From: Sulfurovum sp.
GTDB lineage: Bacteria; Campylobacterota; Campylobacteria; Campylobacterales; Sulfurovaceae
DNA: 14,229 bases
Direction of reading: 5' to 3'
NCBI GenBank assembly: GCA_022729615.1
Contig: DZAQ01000026.1
Span: 1-14,229 of the forward strand
The translations under genes were made by a program, and so were the position numbers. The stretch's first letter is position 1, and each line of letters opens with the position of its first letter. This document shows positions 7,330-14,229 of the stretch, piece by piece. The notes beneath the pieces are model-generated. The model saw nothing but the letters and a program-made list of their open reading frames with translations, did no database searches and was not told the origin of the DNA.

Positions 7330-8538
7330 TTATTTGCGATCTAAAAGTTCAAAACCAGGCAATACCTTGCCCTCTAGCAGTTCCAAACTCGCCCCGCCTC
7401 CGGTGGAGATGAAGCTGATATTATCGGCTTCGCCGGCTCTATCGACAGCATCCGCCGTATCACCGCCTCCCACGATCGTATAGGCATACGAATCGGCCAA
7501 AGCGCTTGCGATTTTTGAAGTGCCTTTGGAGAATTTATCGATTTCGAAAATACCCATCGGTCCATTCCAAATGATCGTATTGGAGAGTTCGATCGCTTCG
7601 CTGAAGAGTTTCGCCGTGGCAGGCCCGATATCAACGGCTTTGAAGCCCTCTAGGACATCTTGCGCAGGGACTACTTTGACGACGACAGGCGATTCGATGG
7701 AGTCTGTCGTGACGACATCTACCGGCAGATAGAGTTTGACGCCGTTTTCTCTCGCCTGTTTCATGACCTTTGCAGCCGTTTCTATATACTCCTCTTCATA
7801 AAGCGAGCCCTGCATATCATATCCGAGCGCTTTGAGGAATGTATTGCTCATGGCGCCGCCGATGATGAGTTTGTCAACTTTTTTGATAACCGACTCAAGA
7901 AGAGTGATCTTGGATGATATTTTGGCTCCGCCTACTACCAGTGCGATAGGTCTTACAGGATTTTCAAGCGCTTTGGAGAAGGCTTCGATCTCGCGCATCA
8001 TCAAAAATCCGGCTACCTTTGTCTGCACAAACTCGGCTACACCGTAAGTGGAAGCGTGTTTGCGGTGGGAGGCGCCGAAAGCATCATTGACATAGATATC
8101 GCAGATCGAGGCGAGTCGTTTGCTTAGCTCGGGATCATTTTTGGTTTCACCTTCATGGAAACGGATATTCTCCAGCAAAAATACGCGTTCAAGAGAGCAG
8201 GCTGCTATCTCCTCTTTGGAGCTATCAAAATCCTCTACAAACTCAACTTTCTTTTGCAAGAGTCTCTCAAGCCGTTTGATGATATGCTTGAGACTATATT
8301 TCGCATCATAACCGCTTTTTGGCTGTCCGAAATGCGATACGAGCGTGATAGAGCAAGCGTTGTGGTCGATACAATAGTTGATGGTTGGCAATGCCGCACG
8401 AATACGGCGATCATCCGTGATGTTGTTGTGGCCATCGACAGGTACATTGAAATCCACGCGGATCAAAACCTTTTTTCCGGTCACATCGATATCTCTGAGT
8501 CCTTTGACGCCTTGCATTGTGGTAAGATTGGAAGTCAT
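7330..8538 (-). CDS. pgk: Phosphoglycerate kinase
   Basis: Pgk transfers phosphate from 1,3-bisphosphoglycerate to ADP. The 402-aa product has the family landmarks: RVDFNVPVDG near residues 27-36, DDRRIRAA near 42-49, LENIRFHEGETKND near 122-135, NDAFGASHRKHAST near 151-164, VGGAKISSK near 202-210, IIWNGPMGIFE near 322-332, VGGGDTADA near 356-364 and STGGGASLELLEGK near 378-391. One change stands out: the SHLGRPKG loop reads SHFGQPKSG, with Gln72 replacing the Arg that belongs to the basic patch for 3-phosphoglycerate. The other basic-patch arginines are kept. The start follows the glgP stop by 4 bp and its AAGGA ribosome binding site overlaps that stop; an internal Met8 is a less likely start. 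In Campylobacter pgk usually sits with gap and tpi, so this may be a second copy serving glycolysis; that is inference. Confidence 0.95.
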   Translation of the reverse strand: MTSNLTTMQGVKGLRDIDVTGKKVLIRVDFNVPVDGHNNITDDRRIRAALPTINYCIDHNACSITLVSHFGQPKSGYDAKYSLKHIIKRLERLLQKKVEFVEDFDSSKEEIAACSLERVFLLENIRFHEGETKNDPELSKRLASICDIYVNDAFGASHRKHASTYGVAEFVQTKVAGFLMMREIEAFSKALENPVRPIALVVGGAKISSKITLLESVIKKVDKLIIGGAMSNTFLKALGYDMQGSLYEEEYIETAAKVMKQARENGVKLYLPVDVVTTDSIESPVVVKVVPAQDVLEGFKAVDIGPATAKLFSEAIELSNTIIWNGPMGIFEIDKFSKGTSKIASALADSYAYTIVGGGDTADAVDRAGEADNISFISTGGGASLELLEGKVLPGFELLDRK

Positions 8539-8542
8539 ATTC

Positions 8543-10195
8543 TTATCCTTCTATCGTAAACATTCGGTCATAATACTCCGCAGCCATACGACCGGAATCG
8601 AAATCGATCTCGATATCAGACATTGCAGTTTTCATGATATTGACCCACTCTTTTTTGTTGTTGTAGTAGGTGGGCAAGACTTTTTGCTCAAGAATATCCA
8701 TCAGGTTCTTGTTGTCGATCCTGTCTTGATCTGCGATCGGCAGGGTATGATCAACCGCCGGGATCGTGAAGGCGTTTTTGCCGTCTCTCGCAAACTCCGG
8801 ATGCCAGCCGTCATCGATAGAGAGGTGAATCGAGCCGTTCATGCTCGCGCTCATACCGCTTGTGCCGCTTGCTTCACGGGTATATCTCGGAGTATTGAGC
8901 CAAATATCGCTTCCGAGCTTCAGCAAACGGGAGAGTGAGATCTCATATCCGACCAAAACTGCGATATTTTTGTAGTGATGGCTGATAGAGATAAGTTCAT
9001 TGAATGTATCGATCGCGCCATGGTCGCCGGGGTAGGGCTTGCCTGCCCAAATGATCTGAACCGGCATCTCTGTGTTTCGAATAAGTTTAATAAACCGTTC
9101 AAAGTCATATTTGATGAGTCCGGGTCGTTTATACTCCGCAAAGCGCCGCGCCCAGACGATCGTCAATATCTCAGGATCAAATACTTTGCCGGTCTGATCG
9201 GCTATGGTATGGAAAAGAATTTTTTTGAGGTGCATTTTTCGTGCATTGAGCTCAAAATCCTCATGTTCGTCGAGGGCTCGAATGAGTGTCTTGTCTGTCC
9301 AAAATTTCTTGTTTTGGGCATTGGTGATAGAGATGATTTCGCATCTACCTTCTGTATCTTTCCACATATCATTGGCAACTATTCCGTGAATTTTGGAGAC
9401 CGCATTGGCGATCTTCGCACTTCGAAGCGCACCGACCGTGAGGCTAAAATCATCCCCGTGAGTATATCCCGTAAGAGTTCGGATGGTTTCAAGTGAATGA
9501 CCGTTGAAAAAGCCCATCTCATGAAGGAAGTGGATATTGTGTATCTCATTTCCGGCTGCTTCGGGTGTGTGTGTCGTAAAGACTACATGTTTGCGAAGCT
9601 CTTGCATCTCTTGATAGTGTTTGCCATAGAGTTCATAGACGAGCGGAAGCGCATGTCCTTCATTCATATGATAGATATCAACTTTTCGTCCCAAAGCCTC
9701 AAGCACTCTCGTGCCCCCAATGCCCAAAACGATCTCTTGTGCCACTCTTGTGCGCTCATTGCCGTCATAGAGTTTATGTGTGATAGTTCTGGCGAGATAG
9801 TCGTTTTCATCACAATCGGTTGAGAGAAGGATGATGGGGGCTGTACCGAATGTCTCAGACCGCAGCAAAAATGCTTTGACGCGTACATCTTCGTTATGAA
9901 TCTTGACTGTCACATGGACATCAAGCTCTTCGAGAAAATAGTAAAATTTCCTTGTGTAGGTCGGCTTGAGGCTTCGATCTTCATTGCGTGACTGATCATA
10001 GTAGCCATAGCTCCAGAGCATCCCGATTCCTACCACATTTTGTTTGAGATCGTAAGCGCTTCTCATGTGTGATCCGGAAAGGAATCCAAGCCCGCCGGAA
10101 TAGATTTTAAGCGCTTGGTCTATGGCAAATTCCATAGAAAAATAGGCAACACTCTTTTCATATCTCTTGTCGATATCGTAACAAAATAAACTCAT
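8543..10195 (-). CDS. glgP: Short alpha-glucan phosphorylase (GT35) lacking the PLP lysine
   Basis: By homology this is a glycogen/maltodextrin phosphorylase, which releases glucose-1-P from alpha-1,4-glucan ends using pyridoxal phosphate. At 550 aa it is short: it begins directly at the SVAYFSMEFA...IYSGGLGFLSG region and lacks the extra N-terminal domain (DUF3417) of longer members of this subfamily. Family motifs include HMNEGHA at 176-182, TTHTPEAAGNE at 207-217, WARRFAEYKRP at 348-358, WAGKPYPGD at 383-391, DIWLNTPR at 430-437 and EASGTSGM at 441-448. The residue after GTSGM should be the Schiff-base lysine (GTSGMKA or GTGNMK). Here it is Ser449, encoded AGC at 8851-8849, and no neighbouring lysine could obviously replace it. 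Activity as a phosphorylase is therefore doubtful; another glucosyltransferase or a binding role is possible. The gene starts 13 bp after pgi, with an AAAGG ribosome binding site. Confidence 0.88.
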   Translation of the reverse strand: MSLFCYDIDKRYEKSVAYFSMEFAIDQALKIYSGGLGFLSGSHMRSAYDLKQNVVGIGMLWSYGYYDQSRNEDRSLKPTYTRKFYYFLEELDVHVTVKIHNEDVRVKAFLLRSETFGTAPIILLSTDCDENDYLARTITHKLYDGNERTRVAQEIVLGIGGTRVLEALGRKVDIYHMNEGHALPLVYELYGKHYQEMQELRKHVVFTTHTPEAAGNEIHNIHFLHEMGFFNGHSLETIRTLTGYTHGDDFSLTVGALRSAKIANAVSKIHGIVANDMWKDTEGRCEIISITNAQNKKFWTDKTLIRALDEHEDFELNARKMHLKKILFHTIADQTGKVFDPEILTIVWARRFAEYKRPGLIKYDFERFIKLIRNTEMPVQIIWAGKPYPGDHGAIDTFNELISISHHYKNIAVLVGYEISLSRLLKLGSDIWLNTPRYTREASGTSGMSASMNGSIHLSIDDGWHPEFARDGKNAFTIPAVDHTLPIADQDRIDNKNLMDILEQKVLPTYYNNKKEWVNIMKTAMSDIEIDFDSGRMAAEYYDRMFTIEG

Positions 10196-10208
10196 TATAT
10201 GCCTTTTT

Positions 10209-11450
10209 CTAATTTGATAGATTTTTATAAAGTATCTGTTTGCCTAGTTCGACACCCGGTTGATTGTAAGTATTGACCTTGAACATACTCCCTACGAGTG
10301 AAGTCAGCAGCTCATAATATGCCATGATGGCGCCGATATTTTCTGCAGAGATCTTGTCCATAGCGATCGCATCAGCTCCAACGCCCGATTCGATCACGCT
10401 TTGCATCGTAGCATCACATTGAGCGTTGATGAGTCTGTTAAAGCTTTGGCTGTTGATAAAGTCGGTCTTTTCGATACCAAAGAGCGTGATGTCAGGTATC
10501 GTGAGATCTACTTGGAAATCTTCAACCGTGATGAATGTGACACTTTTGTCTTTGGGTCCTTCGATGATCAGTTGCAAAAATGAGTGCTGATCTACCGCGC
10601 CTATTAGTCCGATCGGCGTCAATCCTACGCGTTTGCCATTTGTATCGATCTTGCCAAGCGATTCACCCCAGAGCTGCACATACCATTTGGTCAAATCTTC
10701 AAGTCGATCCGCATAAGAGAAGAGCACATTGATACTCTGTGTTTCGCTATTGGATGCAAGCCAATAGGCTTTCTCCAAAAGGTGATTTTCGTTTCCGGCA
10801 AAAAAACTTTGGATCAAACTGCCGGCACCGCCCAAAAGCGCTCTCATATCATAGCCTGCCATTGCCAACGGCACGACACCTACAGCGCTCAATACAGAAA
10901 AACGGCCGCCGACATTATCAGGGATGTTAAACTCATGAAGCTGATGGTGTTTTGCGAAATCAGAGAGCACGGAACCCGCATCGGTTACCACGAAAAGACG
11001 CTCTTTATCTGCGCCGTCAAGATCTATCTCAAAGTGCGCGATGAGTGTTTTGAGCACCGAGGTCGTCTCTATCGTAGAGCCTGATTTGGAGATCATGAAA
11101 AAGCACGCCTCTTCCTTGCGAATCTTTTCCATTGTCTCCTTGATCGTCAAAGGATCAGAATTTTCCAAAAAGAGCATCTCTTTGACATCAGGTGTATAAG
11201 GTCTAAGGATCGAATTGATCGCTTTGATACCGAGTGATGAACCGCCGATACCGATGATAACGATCTGCTTGATACTTTGGGTATTGATTGTTTTGAGTGT
11301 TTCAAGATGCGTGAGAGAGTGGGTGGGGAGTTTGTAGTAACCGATACGGTCACTCTGCATCTCCTCTTTGAGTGCGCTAAACGCATCATCCATCTTCTGC
11401 TTGGAGGCAGATGTGCTTTCCAAAGGAAAGTGTTTGCCAAAGCTGAGCAT
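10209..11450 (-). CDS. pgi: Glucose-6-phosphate isomerase
   Basis: Pgi interconverts glucose-6-P and fructose-6-P, linking Pgm to PfkA in this cluster. The 413-aa product is the short form known from Campylobacter and Thermus rather than the roughly 550-aa E. coli form. Visible motifs: GIGGSSLG at 67-74, ISKSGSTIETT at 120-130, NVGGRFSVLSAVG at 179-191, QLWGESLGK at 259-267 with the predicted catalytic Glu263, VDQHSFLQ at 286-293 with His289, and QPGVELGK at 397-404 with Lys404. The start is set at 11450 because the ATG shares a base with the gap stop codon (TAATG), and a GGAGG ribosome binding site in the last codons of gap lies 6 bases upstream. An upstream in-frame ATG at 11474 would sit inside gap and has no such site. 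Translation is probably coupled to gap. Confidence 0.95.
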   Translation of the reverse strand: MLSFGKHFPLESTSASKQKMDDAFSALKEEMQSDRIGYYKLPTHSLTHLETLKTINTQSIKQIVIIGIGGSSLGIKAINSILRPYTPDVKEMLFLENSDPLTIKETMEKIRKEEACFFMISKSGSTIETTSVLKTLIAHFEIDLDGADKERLFVVTDAGSVLSDFAKHHQLHEFNIPDNVGGRFSVLSAVGVVPLAMAGYDMRALLGGAGSLIQSFFAGNENHLLEKAYWLASNSETQSINVLFSYADRLEDLTKWYVQLWGESLGKIDTNGKRVGLTPIGLIGAVDQHSFLQLIIEGPKDKSVTFITVEDFQVDLTIPDITLFGIEKTDFINSQSFNRLINAQCDATMQSVIESGVGADAIAMDKISAENIGAIMAYYELLTSLVGSMFKVNTYNQPGVELGKQILYKNLSN

Positions 11451-12445
11451 TATTTGCCTCCGACAAACACACACATATCAACCAAACGGCTGCTGTAACC
11501 CCACTCATTATCGTACCAAGCAAGTACTTTGACAGTTTTTCCATCTACGACACTGGTCATGTCCGGAACATAAGTAGAACTATAAGTGGACCCGATGAAA
11601 TCGCTTGAGACGCGCTTATCATTATCGATCTCTATCAATCCTGCAAAAGCTCCTTTGGATGCCGCATCAAAAGCTGCGTTGATCTCATCTTTGGTAACGC
11701 TCTTCTTGAGATTGACTGTGATATCCACTACTGAGACATCGGCAGTCGGGACGCGCATCGCATAGCCGTTGAGTTTGCCTTGGAGGTGCGGCATTACAAG
11801 TCCGATCGCTTTGGCAGCGCCTGTGGTGGTCGGTATCATATTGAGCGCAGCTGCACGGGCACGGCGCTTATCTTTCGCGTGTTTGACATCAAGGATATTT
11901 TGATCGTTCGTATAAGAGTGGATAGTTGTCATCAAACCGTTTTCGATACCGAATGTATCATCGAGTACCTTACAGATTGGTGCAAGGCAGTTAGTGGTGC
12001 AGCTTGCATTGGAGATGATAGCTTCGCCATTGTAGCCATCTGTATTGATATTGAGCACAAAAGTAGGGGTATCGTCACTCGCCGGAGCAGACATAACCAC
12101 TTTTTTGATACCGCCGTGAAGGTGTTTTTGCGCTTTTTCTGTTGTGAGGATCGCTCCTGTACACTCTATTACAAGTTCAGCGCCTGTTGAACCAAAGTCG
12201 ATCTTCTCAGGATCACGGTCACTAAAGAGTTTGACCGGCTTGCCGTTGAGTTCGATAGTATCATTTCCCACCATTTTGGCATCAATCCCAGTATGGACAG
12301 AGTCATACTTGAAGAGGTATGTGAGCATTTCAGGATCCGATGTAGTATTGAGGGCTACAAGCTCGATGTCATCTCTTTGCATGATTATCTTTGCGACGAT
12401 CATCCCGATTCTTCCTGTTCCGTTGATTGCTACTTTGAGTGCCAT
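11450..12445 (-). CDS. gap: Glyceraldehyde-3-phosphate dehydrogenase
   Basis: GAPDH oxidises glyceraldehyde-3-P to 1,3-bisphosphoglycerate with NAD(P). The 331-aa product is full length. The Rossmann loop is NGTGRIG at residues 8-14; the catalytic Cys149 lies in NASCTTN at 146-152 and the catalytic His176 in TIHSYTND at 174-181. RVPTADVSVVD and the terminal WYDNEWGYS are present. Cofactor residues are unusual: where NAD enzymes have Asn-Asp after beta-2 (Asp32 in Bacillus numbering) this protein has Asn33-Thr34, and the Leu187-Pro188 pair is Val187-Lys188. Both changes could favour or allow NADP; this is inference from known NADP enzymes. An AAGGA ribosome binding site lies 6 bases before the ATG, and a promoter candidate lies in the gap upstream. 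It is the first gene of the downstream operon. Confidence 0.96.
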   Translation of the reverse strand: MALKVAINGTGRIGMIVAKIIMQRDDIELVALNTTSDPEMLTYLFKYDSVHTGIDAKMVGNDTIELNGKPVKLFSDRDPEKIDFGSTGAELVIECTGAILTTEKAQKHLHGGIKKVVMSAPASDDTPTFVLNINTDGYNGEAIISNASCTTNCLAPICKVLDDTFGIENGLMTTIHSYTNDQNILDVKHAKDKRRARAAALNMIPTTTGAAKAIGLVMPHLQGKLNGYAMRVPTADVSVVDITVNLKKSVTKDEINAAFDAASKGAFAGLIEIDNDKRVSSDFIGSTYSSTYVPDMTSVVDGKTVKVLAWYDNEWGYSSRLVDMCVFVGGK

Positions 12446-12465
12446 AATATTTCCTTTATGTTGAG

Positions 12466-12502
12466 TTTAATGTATGGAGGAATTATACATTTATTTAATG
12501 TA
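12466..12502. repeat. Three TTTAATGTA-type half-sites over the gap promoter (possible operator)
   Basis: TTTAATGTA occurs twice in direct orientation on the plus strand, at 12466-12474 and 12494-12502. An inverted near-copy, TACATTTA, lies between them at 12486-12493. Together these form a perfect 7-bp inverted repeat, AATGTAT (12469-12475) with ATACATT (12485-12491), and a second one, TACATT (12486-12491) with AATGTA (12497-12502). They cover the spacer, the -10 element and the predicted start point, where a repressor or activator could act. The repeats are plain in the sequence; the regulator is unknown. Confidence 0.45.
12475..12487 (-). promoter_or_regulatory. Predicted promoter of the gap operon (-10 element and likely start)
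   Basis: On the minus strand a perfect TATAAT occupies 12487-12482, placing the probable transcription start near 12475, about 30 bases before the gap start codon at 12445. The -35 position has no good TTGACA match at 16-18 bp; a TTTACA occurs but only 11 bp upstream. A strong -10 with a weak -35 is common in Campylobacterota. The position in the only large gap before the gap gene supports the call; it is a prediction only. Confidence 0.5.
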
Positions 12503-12591
12503 AACCCTTCTTCGTTGAGTCCTATTGGACCACCAATATGAACTAATATTCTATAATTTGCCGATAACAAATCGATTACACTCGCTTCTGC

Positions 12592-14229
12592 TTAAGAGAG
12601 CAGAGATGCCACGAGTGCCTGCGCCTCTTTGATAACCATCTCAAGATGCTCTTGCGAAATAAAACTCTCCGCGTAGATCTTGTAGATATCCTCTGTTCCC
12701 GATGGTCGCATAGCAAACCATCCGTTGGCGCTCATTACCTTGACTCCGCCGATAGCCGCGCCGTTGCCCAGTGCATGAGTCAAAATATTCTCTACCTGCT
12801 CTCCGGCAAGTGTCGATAGAGATAATTTGGCGGGATCGATAGCTTTAATAGCAGCTTTTTCTGCCGGTGTGGCAGGAGCATCGATCCGTTTGTAGTAAGA
12901 GCGGCCGAACTTCTCCTCGAGCGCAGCATAGAGTACAGAGGGGTCTTTGCCGAGTTTGGCGCGCATCTCTGCCGCCAAGAGATTGAGGATGATGCCGTCT
13001 TTGTCTGTACTCCATACGCTGCCGTCAAATCGCAAAAAGGAGGCGCCGGCACTCTCTTCACCGCCAAAGCCAAGCGTGCCGTTGTAGAGACCATCCACAA
13101 ACCACTTAAATCCCACAGGCACCTCCACGACCTCTCTGCCGAGATCTTTGGCTACACGGTCGATCATGGCGCTTGAGACAAGTGTCTTGCCGATTTGCAG
13201 CTCTTTTTTCCACTCCGGTCGGTTGCCAAAGAGATACCAGATGGCGACGCTAAGGTAGTGGTTGGGATTCATGAGACCGCCTGTGGGGGTGACGATACCG
13301 TGCCTATCCGAATCAGCATCGTTGCCAAAAGCAAGATCATATTTGTCTTTGAGCGCGACAAGGGAGGCCATCGCATAGGGACTGGAACAATCCATCCGAA
13401 TTTTACCGTCATGGTCAAGCGTCATGAAAGAGAATGTCGGGTCGATATACGGATTGACAATATCCATATCCAGCCCATATACCTCGTTGATCTTTTGATA
13501 GACCGCTACGCTTGCGCCGCCAAGAGGATCTACGCCTATACGAATGCCCGATTTGACAATCGCCTCCATATCTATGATCTTGCTGAGTGACTCTACATAA
13601 GAGGTTACAAAATCGTACTCCTCTATATATCCGCTTGCAAGCGCATCTTCGTAGGGGAGAGAGAGGATGCCCTTACCGTTTTGCGCCAAAATCTCATTGG
13701 CTCGTTTTTCGATCCATGAGGTTGCATCGACATCTGCCGGACCGCCGTTGGGCGGGTTGTATTTGAAGCCGCCGTCTTCGGGCGGATTATGCGATGGAGT
13801 GATGATGATACCATCAGCTTTTGCAGCGGCTTGTTTGTTGTACTCCAAAATTGCAAAGGAGACTTGCGGGGTAGAGGTGTAGCCATCATTTTGTGCTATG
13901 AGAGTGCGGATATTGTTGGCTGCCAATACCTCAATAGCGGTGATTTGCGCGGGTGTTGAGAGAGCATGGGAGTCTTTGCCCAAAAAAAGAGGACCCGCAA
14001 TACCCTCTTTTTTGCGGTATTCGCATGTTGCTTGCGTTACGGCGCGGATATGCTGTTCATTGAAACTTTTGCCCAGCGCTTTTCCTCTGTGTCCCGAGGT
14101 GCCGAACGAGATTCTTTCGTTTGGTGTGGATGGGTCTGGGCGCAGAGTATAATAGGATGCGATGAGTTTTGGTAAATCTACCAATTTATCACGGGAAGCC
14201 GGTTTGCCTGCATTGGGGTCTATTGACAT
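12592..14229 (-). CDS. pgm: Phosphoglucomutase (alpha-D-glucose specific)
   Basis: Pgm interconverts glucose-1-P and glucose-6-P, connecting glycogen and nucleotide sugars with glycolysis. The 545-aa product matches E. coli Pgm (546 aa) from end to end by eye, including the N-terminus, so the ATG on the last bases of the window is taken as the true start; upstream sequence is not visible. Motifs: FGTSGHRG at 42-49, the phosphoserine loop TPSHNPPEDGG at 144-154 with Ser146, the metal site NDADSDRH at 303-310, the sugar-specificity loop GGEESAGAS at 389-397 and the phosphate-binding loop RPSGTEDIYK at 508-517. All catalytic elements are intact, in contrast to the PMM-like region encoded at 3444-5948. 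It is separated from gap by 146 bp and may be transcribed with it or separately. Confidence 0.97.
   Translation of the reverse strand: MSIDPNAGKPASRDKLVDLPKLIASYYTLRPDPSTPNERISFGTSGHRGKALGKSFNEQHIRAVTQATCEYRKKEGIAGPLFLGKDSHALSTPAQITAIEVLAANNIRTLIAQNDGYTSTPQVSFAILEYNKQAAAKADGIIITPSHNPPEDGGFKYNPPNGGPADVDATSWIEKRANEILAQNGKGILSLPYEDALASGYIEEYDFVTSYVESLSKIIDMEAIVKSGIRIGVDPLGGASVAVYQKINEVYGLDMDIVNPYIDPTFSFMTLDHDGKIRMDCSSPYAMASLVALKDKYDLAFGNDADSDRHGIVTPTGGLMNPNHYLSVAIWYLFGNRPEWKKELQIGKTLVSSAMIDRVAKDLGREVVEVPVGFKWFVDGLYNGTLGFGGEESAGASFLRFDGSVWSTDKDGIILNLLAAEMRAKLGKDPSVLYAALEEKFGRSYYKRIDAPATPAEKAAIKAIDPAKLSLSTLAGEQVENILTHALGNGAAIGGVKVMSANGWFAMRPSGTEDIYKIYAESFISQEHLEMVIKEAQALVASLLS

Larger units (their letters stand above)
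12446..12591 (-). other. Intergenic region between pgm and gap
   Basis: This 146-bp spacer is AT-rich and is the longest non-coding stretch in the window. It contains the predicted gap promoter and the repeat cluster listed separately, plus a 6-bp inverted repeat with a 4-nt loop, TATTGG (12523-12528) against CCAATA (12533-12538). That hairpin is short and is not followed by a T-run on the minus strand, so I do not call it a terminator for pgm; read-through from pgm into gap remains possible. No small open reading frame with a ribosome binding site stood out. Confidence 0.6.

Noticed and set aside
8378..8938. 186-codon plus-strand open frame
   Set aside because: It spans the 5' end of pgk and the 3' end of glgP on the opposite strand, and its composition looks like antisense of real genes with no recognisable motif.
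8975..9496. 173-codon plus-strand open frame
   Set aside because: It is fully antisense to the conserved phosphorylase coding sequence, with no motif or ribosome binding site.
8543..10195. Phosphorylase as a broken pseudogene
   Set aside because: The frame is intact over 550 codons and all other family motifs are preserved. The lysine replacement looks like a settled change rather than decay.
11448..11474. Longer pgi start at 11474
   Set aside because: It would lie inside gap. The ATG at 11450 has a GGAGG site 6 bases upstream and forms a TAATG junction, and the added eight residues (MCVCRRQI) are unlike the family N-terminus.
12523..12538. Terminator hairpin after pgm
   Set aside because: Only 6 bp of stem with no downstream T-run; too weak to call.
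1..14229. CRISPR arrays, tRNA or rRNA genes, insertion sequences
   Set aside because: No regular repeat-spacer pattern, tRNA-like cloverleaf, rRNA segment, transposase or terminal inverted repeats was seen; nearly all of the sequence is accounted for by the eleven genes.

Overview
The window reads as an accessory carbohydrate locus of a bacterium. All eleven recognisable genes lie on the minus strand, so transcription runs from high to low coordinates. The proteins suggest Campylobacterota (Epsilonproteobacteria): a short (about 413 aa) glucose-6-phosphate isomerase, GAPDH and phosphoglycerate kinase sequences that resemble my recollection of Campylobacter homologues, moderate base composition and tightly packed genes. 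A Sulfurimonas/Sulfurovum/Sulfuricurvum-like organism is a reasonable guess. This placement is inference, because no rRNA or other marker gene is present.

Order of transcription: pgm (phosphoglucomutase, 14229-12592, starting on the last base of the window); a 146-bp gap with a likely promoter; gap (GAPDH); pgi; a short glgP-type alpha-glucan phosphorylase; pgk; pfkA; a 92-aa stand-alone glycogen-binding module (CBM48/AMPK-beta type); a 111-bp gap holding inverted repeats; an 834-aa sugar nucleotidyltransferase fused to a degenerate phosphomannomutase-like region; a glycoside hydrolase family 57 enzyme; a galT-like nucleotidylyltransferase; and the first 112 codons of glgA (glycogen synthase), which runs off the left end. 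Apart from the two larger gaps, genes are separated by about 20 bp or less, and gap and pgi overlap in a TAATG junction, so most of the locus is probably one operon.

Together the genes describe storage of glucose as glycogen and its return to glycolysis. Pgm interconverts Glc-1-P and Glc-6-P. GlgA, with a sugar-nucleotide supply perhaps from the nucleotidyltransferase and/or the GalT homologue, builds the polymer. The GH57 enzyme and the phosphorylase remodel or degrade it. Pgi, PfkA, GAPDH and Pgk carry hexose phosphate down the Embden-Meyerhof route. A recognisable glgC is missing, as are aldolase, triose-phosphate isomerase, enolase and pyruvate kinase; these would have to be encoded elsewhere.

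Several proteins carry unexpected changes at key positions. The phosphorylase has Ser449 where the PLP-binding lysine should be. The PMM-like region lacks both its phosphoserine loop and its metal site. GAPDH has Thr where NAD enzymes have Asp, and Pgk has Gln at a conserved substrate-binding Arg position. The free CBM48 protein and a cluster of TTTAATGTA-type repeats over the gap promoter are the other points most worth following up. I saw no RNA genes, CRISPR arrays, insertion sequences or convincing intrinsic terminators.
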